Positions 43,803 through 55,514 of a stretch of 64,000 nucleotides of DNA are shown here, piece by piece (the first letter of the stretch is position 1; every line of letters begins with the position of its first letter). The notes under the pieces were generated by a model. It was given only the letters and a program-made list of their open reading frames with translations, made no database searches and was not told the DNA's origin. The stretch is from Cadophora sp. MPI-SDFR-AT-0126 (Eukaryota > Ascomycota > Leotiomycetes > Helotiales > Ploettnerulaceae). The position numbers and the translations under genes were made by a program. The stretch lies in the NCBI GenBank assembly GCA_020747065.1, contig JAGMVK010000002.1, positions 186,001 through 250,000 on the forward strand, in the 5' to 3' direction.

Positions 43803-46127
43803 ATGTCTAAGCTGGGAAAGATTATTTCAGGATTGCTTACCGGTGCGTTGTCGCTGGTAGGCAATCTTACTCCTAATCAGCAGAATGGCGCTTCTCTTTA
43901 TGGCACGTTGAATGCTCCAACGCTGCCAGCGTTCTTGACGAACAATCCTCTTCCGCTGGGCTTCCCGTGGGGAAGCCGAACCGCAGGAAACACAAATCCA
44001 GATTTCCCTCCAACAACTGGAGTCACAAGAGTCTATGATTTCACTGTTTCTCGAGGAGTGATCAAACCAGATGGTGTTTCGAAGAATGTCATCCTCATCA
44101 ATGGCCAATTCCCAGGGCCTACGATAGAGGCGAATTGGGTGAGTTGAGAACAGTATTCCTCATCTATGGAAGGTTGCTAATTTTATGCAGGGAGATCAGA
44201 TAATGGTTACTGTCCATAATAAGATCACTGCTCCTGGGGAAGGAATTGGTATCCGTAAGCTCACACGTGCAAATGTTATATCGACAGAGTATTGTGCTAA
44301 TGTCTCGGTTCAGATTGGCATGGATTTCTCCAGAAGAAGACTCAGGTTCGAGTCTTTCATAAGTGGCTAAATCAATTCATCATTAACAATGCTTAGTACT
44401 TCGATGGTGTTGCATCTGTTCAGCAATGCCCCATTGCTCCTGGTAGTTCTTTCACCTACAATTTCCAGGCCGATACCTATGGCACCACCTGGTATCATTC
44501 GCATTACAGTGCTCAATAGTACGTGTTCTTTGAAAGTATCTTCTCATGTCGGATTGTCTTCAAAGGATCAAAACATTTGCCCTCCTCCTCAGAGAGTCTT
44601 CTTATCTCTTGAGATATCCTAGTTCCCATCAACTCCCTTCGAAAGGATGATACTAACTCCAAATTGTTCTATAGTGCGGATGGACTTATAGGGCCTATTG
44701 TCGTCCACGGCCCGAAAAATCAGCCCTATGATATTGACCTTGGTCCAGTAATGCTGAGTGACTACTTCCACAAGAGTTACTTCGAAATTTTGGAAGGAGT
44801 GCTCTCCAATACTTTTGACTTCTCGCTTATCGTCCCATCAAGCGATAATAACATGATCAATGGCAAGGGTATTTTCGACTGCTCGAACACGACCCTTCCT
44901 TGTACTCCCAACGCTGGAATCAGCAAGTTCCGTTTCCGAAAGGGAAAGGTTCATCGTCTTCGGCTCATCAATACTGGCGCTGAGGTAAGAATCTCGTTGA
45001 CCTTTCTGGCGTATGACATTGCTGATCAACAATTACCAGGGACTCCAAAGGTTCAGCATTGATGGACATCTGCTCACAGTCATTTCCAACGACTTCGTAC
45101 CTATCAAACCATACACTACAAAAGTTGTCACACTTGGAGTATGTATCCTTTCTTACTCAGAGACTACGCTCGAAGCAATTCTGACCTCTGCCTAGATCGG
45201 CCAACGAGCCGATGTCCTCGTCACAGCAAATGTCGGAGGATTGACTGATAGCTTCTGGATGCGAGCTAATATTTCAATCCCATGTTCTGTAACCAAGCAA
45301 CCGTACGCCCTTGCAGCAGTCGGTTACGATTTTGCAAGTCTGTCCCAAGCACCAAAGTCTAAGCCCTGGGATGTACCAGACCCTGCTACGTGTTCCAATG
45401 ACGACCTCGCACTCACTGTGCCATTCTATCCCATCGTACCTCCAGCCAAGTCGGACTTCATCCAACAATACGATATCAACTTTGCACCCAATGCATCCAA
45501 CATCTTTCAATGGAGCGTCAATGGCCAGTCATTCCGAGGGAACTACAACGCTCCTGTCTTGATGTTGGCTAATCTTGGAAACACATCTTACCCGCCGGAG
45601 TGGAACGTTTACAACTATGGAACAAACGGGTCAGTCACGTAAGTACAACCTCTACCACAATTTCATGATTTGCAGTTAACGCTGACGGATAACGCAGGTT
45701 TGTGGTCAATAACCCCGCTGGCTTCCCCGCTCACCCTATGCACATGCATGGGCACAACTTCTTCGTCTTGCATCAAGGACCTGGTGCATGGGATGGAACA
45801 GTAACAAATGCCGCCAACCCAATACGGCGTGATGTGATTCAGGTACCAGGAGGGTGGCACGTTGCGATCCAAATAGTGACAGATAATCCTGGAGCTTGGC
45901 CATTCCATTGGTTCGTCATCCCTTATTCATTTTAGATTCACTTCGTTTGCTGACATTGATGTAGTCATATCGCTTGGCATGTTTCTGGAGGCTTGTACAT
46001 CACAATTTTGGAGCAACCTGAGAAGATCAAGGCAATCAAGATTCCGCAGACACTTGCCCAAGGATGTAGAGAGTGGGCAGCGTTCACAGGGACGACAGTG
46101 ATCAACCAGATTGACTCTGGACTTTGA
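43803..46127 (+). CDS. Laccase, ascomycete multicopper oxidase
   Basis: Secreted blue copper oxidase of 593 residues that oxidises phenols and reduces oxygen to water. Nine exons join in phase: 43803-44138, 44191-44254, 44314-44345, 44397-44518, 44675-44984, 45040-45138, 45196-45638, 45698-45910 and 45965-46127. All four copper motifs are intact: HWHGF (split over intron 2), [16 protein letters not shown] and [12 protein letters not shown] (split over intron 8), with Leu at the axial type 1 position. An N-terminal hydrophobic stretch ([13 protein letters not shown]) is a plausible signal peptide. The protein ends exactly in DSGL, the processed end of ascomycete laccases. The tiny exon 3 (32 bases) is easily missed by gene finders. 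Confidence 0.93.
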
Positions 46128-46590
46128 GTGAATGAAATATAAGCTTGAGGGATTTTTTATAACCACAATATCATATCTGGGAAGATTAGTGCCTTAGACA
46201 TGAAGAATATCCTCTGTTAACTGAGCGATGATTATCAACAAGCAGAATTGTCCAGGCTCCTGAAACCAAGTTCTTCCCCACGTCGGTCTTGCTTAGTCTA
46301 CACATGAAATGTGAAGATGCCCCCAATACGAGTATGTAAATTTACATGCGTGTGAATTTGTGTGACCACGATGGAGAGCACCAACTGAATATCATTCTCC
46401 AATCCTTGAAGCCAACATGATACTGATACTGATACTGATACTATGTAATCTCCCTTTTTGACTCACTTAGCGAATTAACTGGTTCGCTCCACCCCACCTC
46501 ATCCGAGATCAGAAGACTTCACTTGCTTATACTTCAGCAAACATGACCTCATAATCTTAACATGTCCTGTCATACCTCATCCCACGATCC
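46128..46590. other. Intergenic between convergent genes
   Basis: 3' flanks of the laccase and of the small minus-strand gene. It contains the TGATAC microsatellite; no gene is seen. Confidence 0.5.
46419..46442. repeat. Microsatellite (TGATAC)4
   Basis: Four perfect tandem copies of TGATAC in the spacer downstream of the laccase gene. Confidence 0.9.
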
Positions 46591-46960
46591 TCAATCTTGC
46601 ACCTCCCAGCTCCAGGCCCCTACACCCCGCAGAACCTGGTCTTGCAAATTTCTTGCGATGCTGTTCTTGTTTGCATACGTATACGTTGCAGTTTGTCCCC
46701 CCGTAGCATCTTCTAGGACATGATCATCACCGAAGGTGATTGTTGTAACTGCCGTTGAAGTGGAGGCCTGTGACTGGCTTGAGGATTTGGATTCAGAGGT
46801 TCTGGTACCAGTACTGGAAGATGAACTGTTGGCTGATGTTCCGCGGTCATGCGTTAAGCTCAATGGAAAATTGCCTTAGTACAAGTGCGATGAGACTAGA
46901 AAGGGAGGGGACTTACACGCCAGAGGATTGCGTGCCGGAGGAGGTTTTGCGGTGCGGCAT
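46591..46960 (-). CDS. Small Ser/Thr-rich hypothetical protein
   Basis: Unrecognised protein of 103 residues. Exons 46917-46960 and 46591-46858 join in phase across a GTAAGT donor and a TTGAG acceptor. It starts MPHRKTSSGTQSSG, is dominated by Ser and Thr in its first half (SANSSSSSTGTRTSESKSSSQ) and has a more ordered end (FGDDHVLEDATGGQTATYTYANKNSIARNLQDQVLRG). No signal peptide or membrane segment. Function unknown. Confidence 0.6.
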
Positions 46961-48447
46961 TTTGTACTTGAAGATTCAAGGTTTGAGTGTAAAGATCAAA
47001 GGTCTTCAAAGGCCTATTGTAATGATTTCCGATATGTATTCGAGGTTGGGTCTGACTGAAAGTATCTGACTTAACAAAGAGAGATGATGGAAATTTTCAT
47101 TTCCATGTTGACTTATATATTCCTAAGATGAAATTTCAAGACAGACAAATAGGAATCCTTGACTAGGAATCGAGGAATATGGGAATCAGTGTAACCATAC
47201 CTTTCAAGCTTTCAGCAAAACAGGAATATATGAATACTTGTCTGGATTGGCCATATCCCTACCGACCACACTAATGAAACAGAATCTTAATACGCAGGCG
47301 GCGAAAGATGGAATGCTCCTCTTCAGCTAGCGATACGCTCGTGTTAGTATGTTGAATGGAAGTAGAGAACATCGCAGATCAAAAGTAGGAATCATTGAGC
47401 TCGGATCAACAAACTCAACTCAGGCCTGTTCACTTCAAACATTAAAATTGCGCGGTGAAGTGCCAGTGCTACAGGCTGTTGATATCCTGGCTGGAGAAGG
47501 AATCACAAACCTTGTAGTGGCTGGTATCGGAGAAGCTCTATCCTCGAGCATTTTGATAGCCTGTGATGCAGGCGAGTCATGACCCCGCCCAGAGTAGGAA
47601 TCTCCGCCGATTTAGTCACATGCTCTCCCAGAAAGCATCTAAGAAAAAGACTGGCAAATTTAAGGAAATATTCTTCTCTGCAAAATTGGTAAGTGACCCC
47701 AAGTAAAAGAGTTGCTTTCGCGTTCAAGGGTCTTCATTATTCCCCCACGATGCTTTGTTTGGGGGGCAAGTGTGGGAATTCCTACATTGGCACGTGACCG
47801 AACAGCCCCACCAAGTTTTTGCCAAAATGCCAGCCCAAATTACGCGTTCATCTCATCCACAACGACATCTCGAAGTCCACGTACACCACTCCAAGCTTCG
47901 ATTTACGATCGTGATGACTGTGAATAGGAATCCTTGCTCCAGGGGACCAGGCACACACCCAGAAAACCTCAGCTGCTGCCCTTTACCAGTCCATCCGATC
48001 TAACCTGAGGTGCAGAATGCCTGGCGATCACAAGGGGGCTCCTTACTCCAATCATAATCCCTTACCAGTTTCAATTTTCATGCATGCTTTCATGCATCGG
48101 AGCGCCACGATTCCTACAATTTATGCCCAATGAGGTTTCCAGTGGTTCGCCACAGTTACGACCCAGAAAAGTAGGAATCGAGGCAAACATACTAATCTGA
48201 CACGTCTCAGTCGTCTCCAAACAAGAAGCTCTGTCAATCTTTCCTGTCTTCCCCATGTCTCCTCTTCCATTTCTCTATTCAAATATCTATTTCGCTTCTC
48301 AATTTCAGATTAGTCCGTTCCTCACTTTCTCGAGCCACGATTCGGCCATCGACCTTTCTTTGAAGCGATCAAAAGCTGCATGGACCCTTGCAGCGATTCC
48401 AAGAATTCAGTTCTCATTACCGTTGACCGAAATCGCTCTTTCCTACG
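46961..48447. promoter_or_regulatory. Spacer with clustered TAGGAATC motifs
   Basis: No coding exon is supported in about 1.5 kb. TAGGAATC occurs at 47150, 47164, 47386, 47595, 47925 and 48172 on the plus strand and at 48109-48116 on the minus strand. A one-mismatch copy is on the minus strand at 47777-47784. The extended form is often GTAGGAATC. The copies are scattered over about 1 kb upstream of the ankyrin/C2H2 gene. Confidence 0.5.
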
Positions 48448-51400
48448 ATGGATGTTGCCGACCTGGACATGGTCGACTACCAAGCCAACGGAATGAAGCT
48501 TGAGGGTTCCAAGTCCTGTGAACAGAAACTCAAGATATCAGCGTGCGGCACCTTTTGTGTTCTCAATATAATCGATTCGCGAGAAGAAACTGTTCGTGAT
48601 ATACGAGGGTTCAGGCTTAGAGAATTTTTTGCTGAGTATGACTACTATTCTCTTTCTAATGGGCATGTCGTTAACTGCTGGTAGTTCGTCTGTTTACTTG
48701 GGCTACTCGTTCGGAGATCACAACTACACGGAGTGTCGCCACTGTTACAAGGATGATTTAAAATCGAGCATGATGTTTAAGTTTTCTGTCACCAAGGTCA
48801 GAAGCGGAATGAGCATCAGATACCATTCGGCACCTTTGATGCAGGAGGTTTTGAAGGTTATCAATATGAATACTTTTCAGGACTTATCCGACTGTCTTCT
48901 GCTTCTGAAGCATCATGCAGCGCTCAAGAACCACCTCAGACTTCTTCAATCTGAGAAGGAGACTTGCGACACAGCTACAGTCAAAGACCTCGATTTACTG
49001 GTATCTGGCCTGCTATCAGATGACGAAATCTTCAGTAGCTATGGATATGAGGAGCTTTATCAAAATGGATACATAACTGCAGATAGAATCAGATCATTTC
49101 GACTAGCGATGATCGATAAAGACATCAATGCCATCAATGATGGCTTCATAGCAGTTGATGAAAGCAAGGATGATCAGAAATTTCCAGCCCTTTCGTCTTC
49201 GCGAGCTGTTGCGCAAGAGACCAAGATCCCAGAGTCATCACCATGGGAGCAGCAGTCCAGTGCGTCCCATACTGGATTTGCAGATCGGTCTCTCAACTCA
49301 GATAGGGGTGACCAAGACCTGGTTGAAGAAACTATTTTCGATTGTCTGGAGTCCTTGAAATCGGCGAAAAATGATCGCTTTTCAACTGCATTTTGTCGTG
49401 CCCGACACAAGAACTTATCGACTTCCGATCCTTCAAGAGCAGAGTGCTTGACACATAACAATGATTTTCAGCGCCACTCTGTGTTATTTAAGACGCAACC
49501 GGTCGATGCATTGCAAACAACTCGAGAAAATGGCCACACGGAAAGTATCCCATACACAAAGCGACATAAGGAGATCCTACTACGGTTGCAGGGTCGTGGA
49601 AATGACATTCGGGACGAGCTACGAACGCAAGCTGTCCTCAGATTGTATTCCGAAAGTATATACCGATCTCCGGAGTTGGCCCTCTTCATGTCAGCAGCAA
49701 ATGGCCAACACGCGCACGTTGAGTACATACTTGCGACGGCTCAACGATTCGCAGATGAAGCAGGTCAACACTCAAGCTCTTTCTGGAACTACGACATTAA
49801 AAGAGGCATTGTTGACGGGGTGCCAAGCGAATGGTCTGACATGACAGTGTTGATGGCAGCAGCGAAGACAGGCAACGAATCGATCATCAATGCATTGCTT
49901 CACTATGGATGTGATGTCAATTTTCAGACTCGACGTGGGACTGCACTAAGTATTGCGGGAGAAATAGGGTCAGCAAAGATCATGAAGCTACTACTGCATG
50001 CCGGTGCAGATCTGCAGACAGCATTGCGTGTTCATGGGGCACTGTGCCCAGGTGAAATTCCCGTGACGTCTACAAAATCACAGGCCAGTGCAATACACCA
50101 CCTCAATCGAGCTGTTAGTATCCACTTAAACCAGCCTGGTGTACAGGTCGATGACCATACAATCAGGGGAGACTCCTCGTCAACAAAGTTCCATCTCCTA
50201 CACCACGCTTTTGTCACAGAATTCACCCGGATCGAAGACTTCCGTCAGAGACATATGCAGTGTCATATTCCCGACCCGGCACCCCTTCGGTGGTTACAGG
50301 ACAGCTGCCTGTGGGCAATTGGTTTTGATAAAACAAGACGACAAGCTTGGGCATCGGGCATTAAAGTGATGAGAAGAATGATCAGTGGCCAGATTCCAAC
50401 ATCTCTCAACGAAACGATCATGTTCCTGGCCTTGGCGAAGGCTATTGCAGTTGTCAGAGATAATTATGGGGATGGAGACTTGGACTGCAATGCACGATTC
50501 AATGAAGATCTGGGCCGGTGGGAACTTGTGTTTTCTGCTGATTCTGCAAATCTTCGCAAGTTCCGGCAGGCAGTTTCAGACTTGTGGCGTGTTGAGCTTG
50601 ACGTACCACTAGCTGAGAAAGCAATAAATCCTCACCCTGACACACTTTTCGACATTCAAGAAATGGTTCTGAAGCTTATCCGGGAGGGAGCACCATTCTT
50701 ATCGGATGAAGGAACGAAACCTGAGAGTGGTAGAGTTGGGTTACTTTCGAGTCAAAAGCAGTGGCGCCTATGGAATGAATTCGCAACCAACATTAATGAC
50801 AGGGTCAATCGAGTACATCAGAGTCACCATTCTGGAGGACACGTACTTGAGAATTCTTTTACAGCGGCCACTCAGCTGAAACTTTGTCCGCCCAAGGTGA
50901 CTCCTTCGGGCTTCATACCTCGAGAGGCAAGATTCGTCAATTTGCCCCACCAAGATTTCGATTACAGAATTTCCCTTCTGATGGCTGGAGCTGTATTTGT
51001 ATGCGTTATAGCATTCTTTCTTGGTATGTCGTCCTCAATTTCGTCGTGGCCATGACTAAGTCCTATAATTAGAGCTTCGCCATGCAAAATCAGAAATCGA
51101 AAGATGTGCCAAGAGTGAGATCAAACTCTTGAGATTGCACACTCCAGTAATGAAGGCTGCTTTGCAGCACGTATGTTTTTTGCTCAATGACAAGGTCGTA
51201 GACAGTTTGAGACTTAGCACGGAGTGGCAAATAGATATGGGCTTCATTTCGAGCTTTTCTGGTCTCATTGATCATCTGAGAACCTATGTCATAGTAAGTA
51301 GTCACCTTCCGATACCTCGTTTACAGATCGCAATCACACTGACTATTCTCAGGCAACTATAGAGGATCCTCTGGTATCTGGAGAGACTTTGTCCCAGCTT

Positions 51401-51980
51401 TCAACAATACATAGCTGTTGGAAGTCAAGCTACGCACTCCAAGAGTCGTATCGAGTTCTTGAGGTCTACCTGGGCTTCAAGGGATTTGTCTCGATTGTGC
51501 CTCATATCAGGTCGCCTGGAGCCTATACCTCGGACGACTCGTCTCAAGTCTCGGCTGTACAAGCTGCGAGTCGCTCTTTTGGAATTTCTCCTGGTACGTC
51601 TGGCCATTTGCCCTCCACGCCAGCTCAGTATTCAGGTTCATCTACCGTCAGCCCTTCTCTACCAACTCCTCTACCATCATCAACGTAAGCAAGCTTTCTG
51701 TTTCTGATACGTGCTTTGACATGCTAAAGCGTGACATCATAGCTCATCATCTACAACTTGGTCCTCATCGCCAGCCACTACAGCTTTCCCAGAAACGAAG
51801 GAACAGTCACGGAGGACCTTCTGTGTTGAATGCAATCACGATTTCGGAAAGGTATACAATTACAACAAGCACCGCAACGACAAGCATGTACGAGTACGGT
51901 TTTATTGTCAAGTTCGAGGCTGTGGAAAGAGCTATTCGAGGAATAAGCCCAGAATGGAACATCAGGCGAAGAAGCATTAG
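48448..51980 (+). CDS. Ankyrin-repeat protein with C-terminal C2H2 zinc fingers
   Basis: Large protein of 1105 residues. Five exons join in phase: 48448-48635, 48685-51023, 51073-51293, 51353-51684 and 51743-51980. Ankyrin-like repeats lie at about residues 445-515 (MTVLMAAAKTGNESIINALLHYGCDVN, then GTALSIAGEIGSAKIMKLLLHAGADL). A Trp-containing block near residue 630-690 (SGQIPTSLNETIMFLALAKAI, FNEDLGRWELVF) is also common in fungal regulatory proteins. A hydrophobic segment at about 824-842 (LLMAGAVFVCVIAFFL) could cross a membrane. Two C2H2 fingers end the protein (CVECNHDF-H-x4-H and CQVRGCGKSYSR-H-x4-H). It is probably a transcription regulator, possibly membrane-tethered. Confidence 0.8.
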
Positions 51981-53065
51981 TTTGGATCAGAAGCTTGTAC
52001 GCTTGTACGACTAAAAACATTTACCTCACTTTTGAGCAGCAAAACGTCTATAGTCTTCGCCGCTGTGATGCCTTGTCTTTGTACGGAACGACCAAGTGGA
52101 TGAATGACACGTATAACACAACGTGACTAGATCCAATAGACCATACTGAGGATCGTGGAATTAGCTCGTTCAGATTTCGATAAGCCCGGTCGCTGGATGA
52201 AGCGTCTGCCCCTCTCTCGTCTGCATCTTCCCTCCCTACAGGCACTGCTTTGATTAGTAGCTTTCGGTTCTTTCTGTGAATGAGGAGCATCCTTGTTGGA
52301 CTTGCATCCGCCACGTCTATTTTCCCCTATAGAAGGAAATATTAGCCGAGGCGTTCGTGAAATCATGCCACTGCAACTTATATGAGGGGTAGACAGCAAA
52401 AGATAATAGCTTGGTATATTTAAGATTTAGAGATTTGAACAGTAATATTGTCTAAGAACAGCTACCGCCTAAGGACAAGAGATTCGTGTTGATAACTCTG
52501 CCTCAGACCACTTTTACTTACCGTTGACTTTATCACGGGCAAATCCAATATCACACCTGACATCGTTTTCGATCACCCTGTAGAAGCCATTTACCATTTC
52601 GTCTCGAATTCAGAGAATTGGAGTAGCACACATAGTGGTAGTGGAGATGTGAGTGATGACCAGCTGTAAGTAATTGAGTCCGTGCCGTCAGCGCCTTTTC
52701 GGGGATCTACTCTCCACTTTCCAGACACACCTTCCCTCTCAGGGTCAGCAACACATGACTCTCAAATATCGAACTCCGTCGAACCTCTATCACTCGACTG
52801 GATGCTCATTACGGCCATCCAGGCGCGTCAATTCGTCTTTTGGCAGGTCAACAGTATCGTGAAATTGCCCGACACGAATGGGAGTCTTGATAGGTCGCTG
52901 CCACTCGTACACTTTGGAATTGAATACTAGGCAAGGTATGATACAGTTTACGCTGGAAACTACTGGATGCTGTCGTTCATATATATTTTGTTCTGTGACA
53001 TGACCCAGATCAGACTTCTGAAATTATTAATTTTACTCCGAATTCAATGACCTTTCGTAGTTCCC
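51981..53065. other. Intergenic with a possible gene fragment
   Basis: Plus-strand bases about 52526-52670 read VDFITGKSNITPDIVFDHPVEAIYHFV and NSENWSSTH, which resembles the start of an SRPBCC/START-like domain. They run to a GTAAGT donor, but every acceptor I tried leads to an early stop, so this looks like a remnant. Nothing else is supported. Confidence 0.35.
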
Positions 53066-54994
53066 TCAAAAGCCGGAAACCAACCGCTTCCCCACGTCTG
53101 TCTCGTTTAGCCTAACATCGAGGGCTTTGGCAACCTCCATCATATCAGCATAACTATTGACATTACCTGTCTTCAAGGTATCTTGGTAGCCCAGCCCATG
53201 AAACACAGTTGCGAGCTGTGAAGTCTTCCATTTCGGTTCCTTCCTTGTCACAAACGCCGTGATGATAAAGAACAGCGCGCTCAGCACAACCAACAGTATC
53301 GGCACTACCATGTTGGCCCACACAACATGGTAATATGAGTCTGGGGCCCAATATGTGGTACCATGCTGTTTCCCATACTCATAGTCTGAAGAGGTCTGAT
53401 TAGTAAAGATTGGTGCTCGTCGCATGTAGCTCGTCATCATCCAAGCGGTATTGTAGGCACGGAGCTCCAGAGCGGCCCGAATCGAGCTGGAGTTACCATC
53501 AACGACATCGGACAATAGTGACTGCATGAACAAGCTTGAGTACCACCATGTTTCTTGACTGTCCAACAATGAAGTTTGGTTTGTTGCAGCGCCAGGAAAG
53601 CCGAAGTCGGTCAAGTTGAACCAGTTCTGCAGACTTCGGTGCGGTACAGGCCAGACGACATTGTGACATTCGTCCGGATCGTCGTATGCTGTATATCCAT
53701 CAATCCAACAGGTTGGAGGTGTCAAGTGTATGACGTGAGATTCCACATCCTCGTCTGTCGTATTTGTCCAACGATCGACAATTGTTTCCGTCACTCTGCC
53801 GCTCACGCTTTCAACTTCGTATGTGTAGACGACCCAGTAGAAGCCGCATTCTATTCCGACTGGATCAGCATAAAGAGTATTTGGATTGACAATAGCAAGC
53901 CAGCGCGCAATCATCGGCCCAAGGTTTTGGAAACCACGCGAGACTGGCGGGCCAGACACAGTGGTAGAGTTGATGACGCCACTATCATACTCAAGATAAA
54001 AACTCTGATCGGCAGAATGAACGAATGCCGGACTGTCTTTTGAGACTTGACTCTCAACGCACTGGTAGTCCACACCAAGGGACTGAAATCGTGGGAATGT
54101 GCAATTTCCCGTATAGCAATAGACAAGATCTTGTTGGAACAAACCAGCAGACGAGACATTAGAAGCCTGGTTCATGGCGTAGGATAAATCAACCAGCATT
54201 GCTGAAGGTGGAATTTCCATGCCTACTCCACGGTCGAAGAACGAGGAGAAGGAAAAGGAGTTGGTGCGGTAGACATAACTCCCGTCCGTAGTATCGTTTT
54301 GATACACTACCTTGATGGCATTCTGGACGAAGGTGTCAACAGACAGAGTCAATACGGTAATGAATGCCCCGATTGAAGCAAGGTACCTAAAATTTATGAG
54401 TCTCAAATACACAGGACTGTATCATCATACTGACCAGAACCTCAGAGCCCAAAGAAGTCGAATCGAGCCCAGACTACCCCGGCTCGCCTCATCAAACAAT
54501 TCCAAACCCTTGAGACTGCGTGATCTCCGGAACCAATGCCACTTCAATTGCCCAAGAGAGGACGCAACTGGTACGAGTAGCGAGGCTTTCATAATTGTCA
54601 CCGCAAAAGCGAGGACCGAGTTCACATTCCATGGCCATGCCCAATAGTACGTTGGGTTGTTGTTCAGCATGAGCAGGTTGACGAAGATAAGCGCAAGAAT
54701 AATCAGAGACAAGAGACATGCAGCAGACTCCCAAAGCCAGAGTCGAGCAGACAAATCGCGCAATTTTCGAATGATGCGCCTCTGAAATTTTATTTTCGCT
54801 GGTCGTTGTGGGATGGCTGGGGAATGATGTCCCAGCAACGAGCCATCTGAACGTGGGGAGGGTGTCCATAAGCTTTCCGGTGTCTTCGGAAAATTGGGCG
54901 AATACTGATTTGCAATTTGGTGCTCGTAGTTTTCATACTGATTGAAATATTGGGGGTCCTGATCCGGTCGACCTAACTCGAAGTAGCCCGACAT
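53066..54994 (-). CDS. DUF3176 membrane protein
   Basis: Fungal membrane protein of 626 residues. Exons 54435-54994 and 53066-54386 join in phase. A polar N-terminus of about 85 residues (SPSPRSDG, Pro/Gln-rich) is followed by two helices (AACLLSLIILALIFVNLL and VLAFAVTIMKASLLVPVASSL). Next comes the DUF3176 hallmark QLKWHWF followed by LFDEASRGSLGSIRLLW, and a helix completed across the intron (YLASIGAFITVLTLSVDTF). A large extracellular loop has many N-glycosylation sites and paired Cys (YCYTGNCTFP), and a final helix VVWANMVVPILLVVLSALFF precedes a short cytosolic tail. Molecular role unknown. Confidence 0.88.
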
Positions 54995-55514
54995 CTTGTG
55001 CTGTGAAGACTGTCTATCGCAGGCAAAATGCGAGAGTTTCTGTTGGATTGAGTCACCAGAAGCAACTTGTAAATATTACAGCGACATCGCACATATAAAC
55101 TCGGGCTTCCTAGCCTTGCACGTTGGTTTTCGAAGCCAAGAGAGCCATGTTGATGGAAATGGACGTTCAGCAGCCCAGCTGAAAAGATGCATGATTAATG
55201 ATTCGCTGTGGCTGTCTGTCGACAGATGTGCAAGAGCCACAAAACAAGCCACCTTCTATTCAGCGATAAGATGGGGAGACCGACCGGCCTGGGCCAGAAA
55301 CACGGCGCTGGCAGCTGATGGTGAATGAGACCAGTTGGTGGAGAACTCCTCTGACGCTGTCGCCCGGCTTGTGTGAGCGACTCAAGGAATGCCATAGCCG
55401 TGCACCTGGAAGCTTTGCACTATTGAAGTCTGGGAATTGATTTTGGGTTACCCGCAGATTTAAAAAGAAAAATCTACGTATACTACGCGCAATCCAAGAC
55501 CATTTTTGCTTCGA
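54995..55514. other. Intergenic, promoter of the DUF3176 gene
   Basis: Upstream of the DUF3176 gene and downstream of the DUF3292 gene, both minus strand. No gene is supported. Confidence 0.5.
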
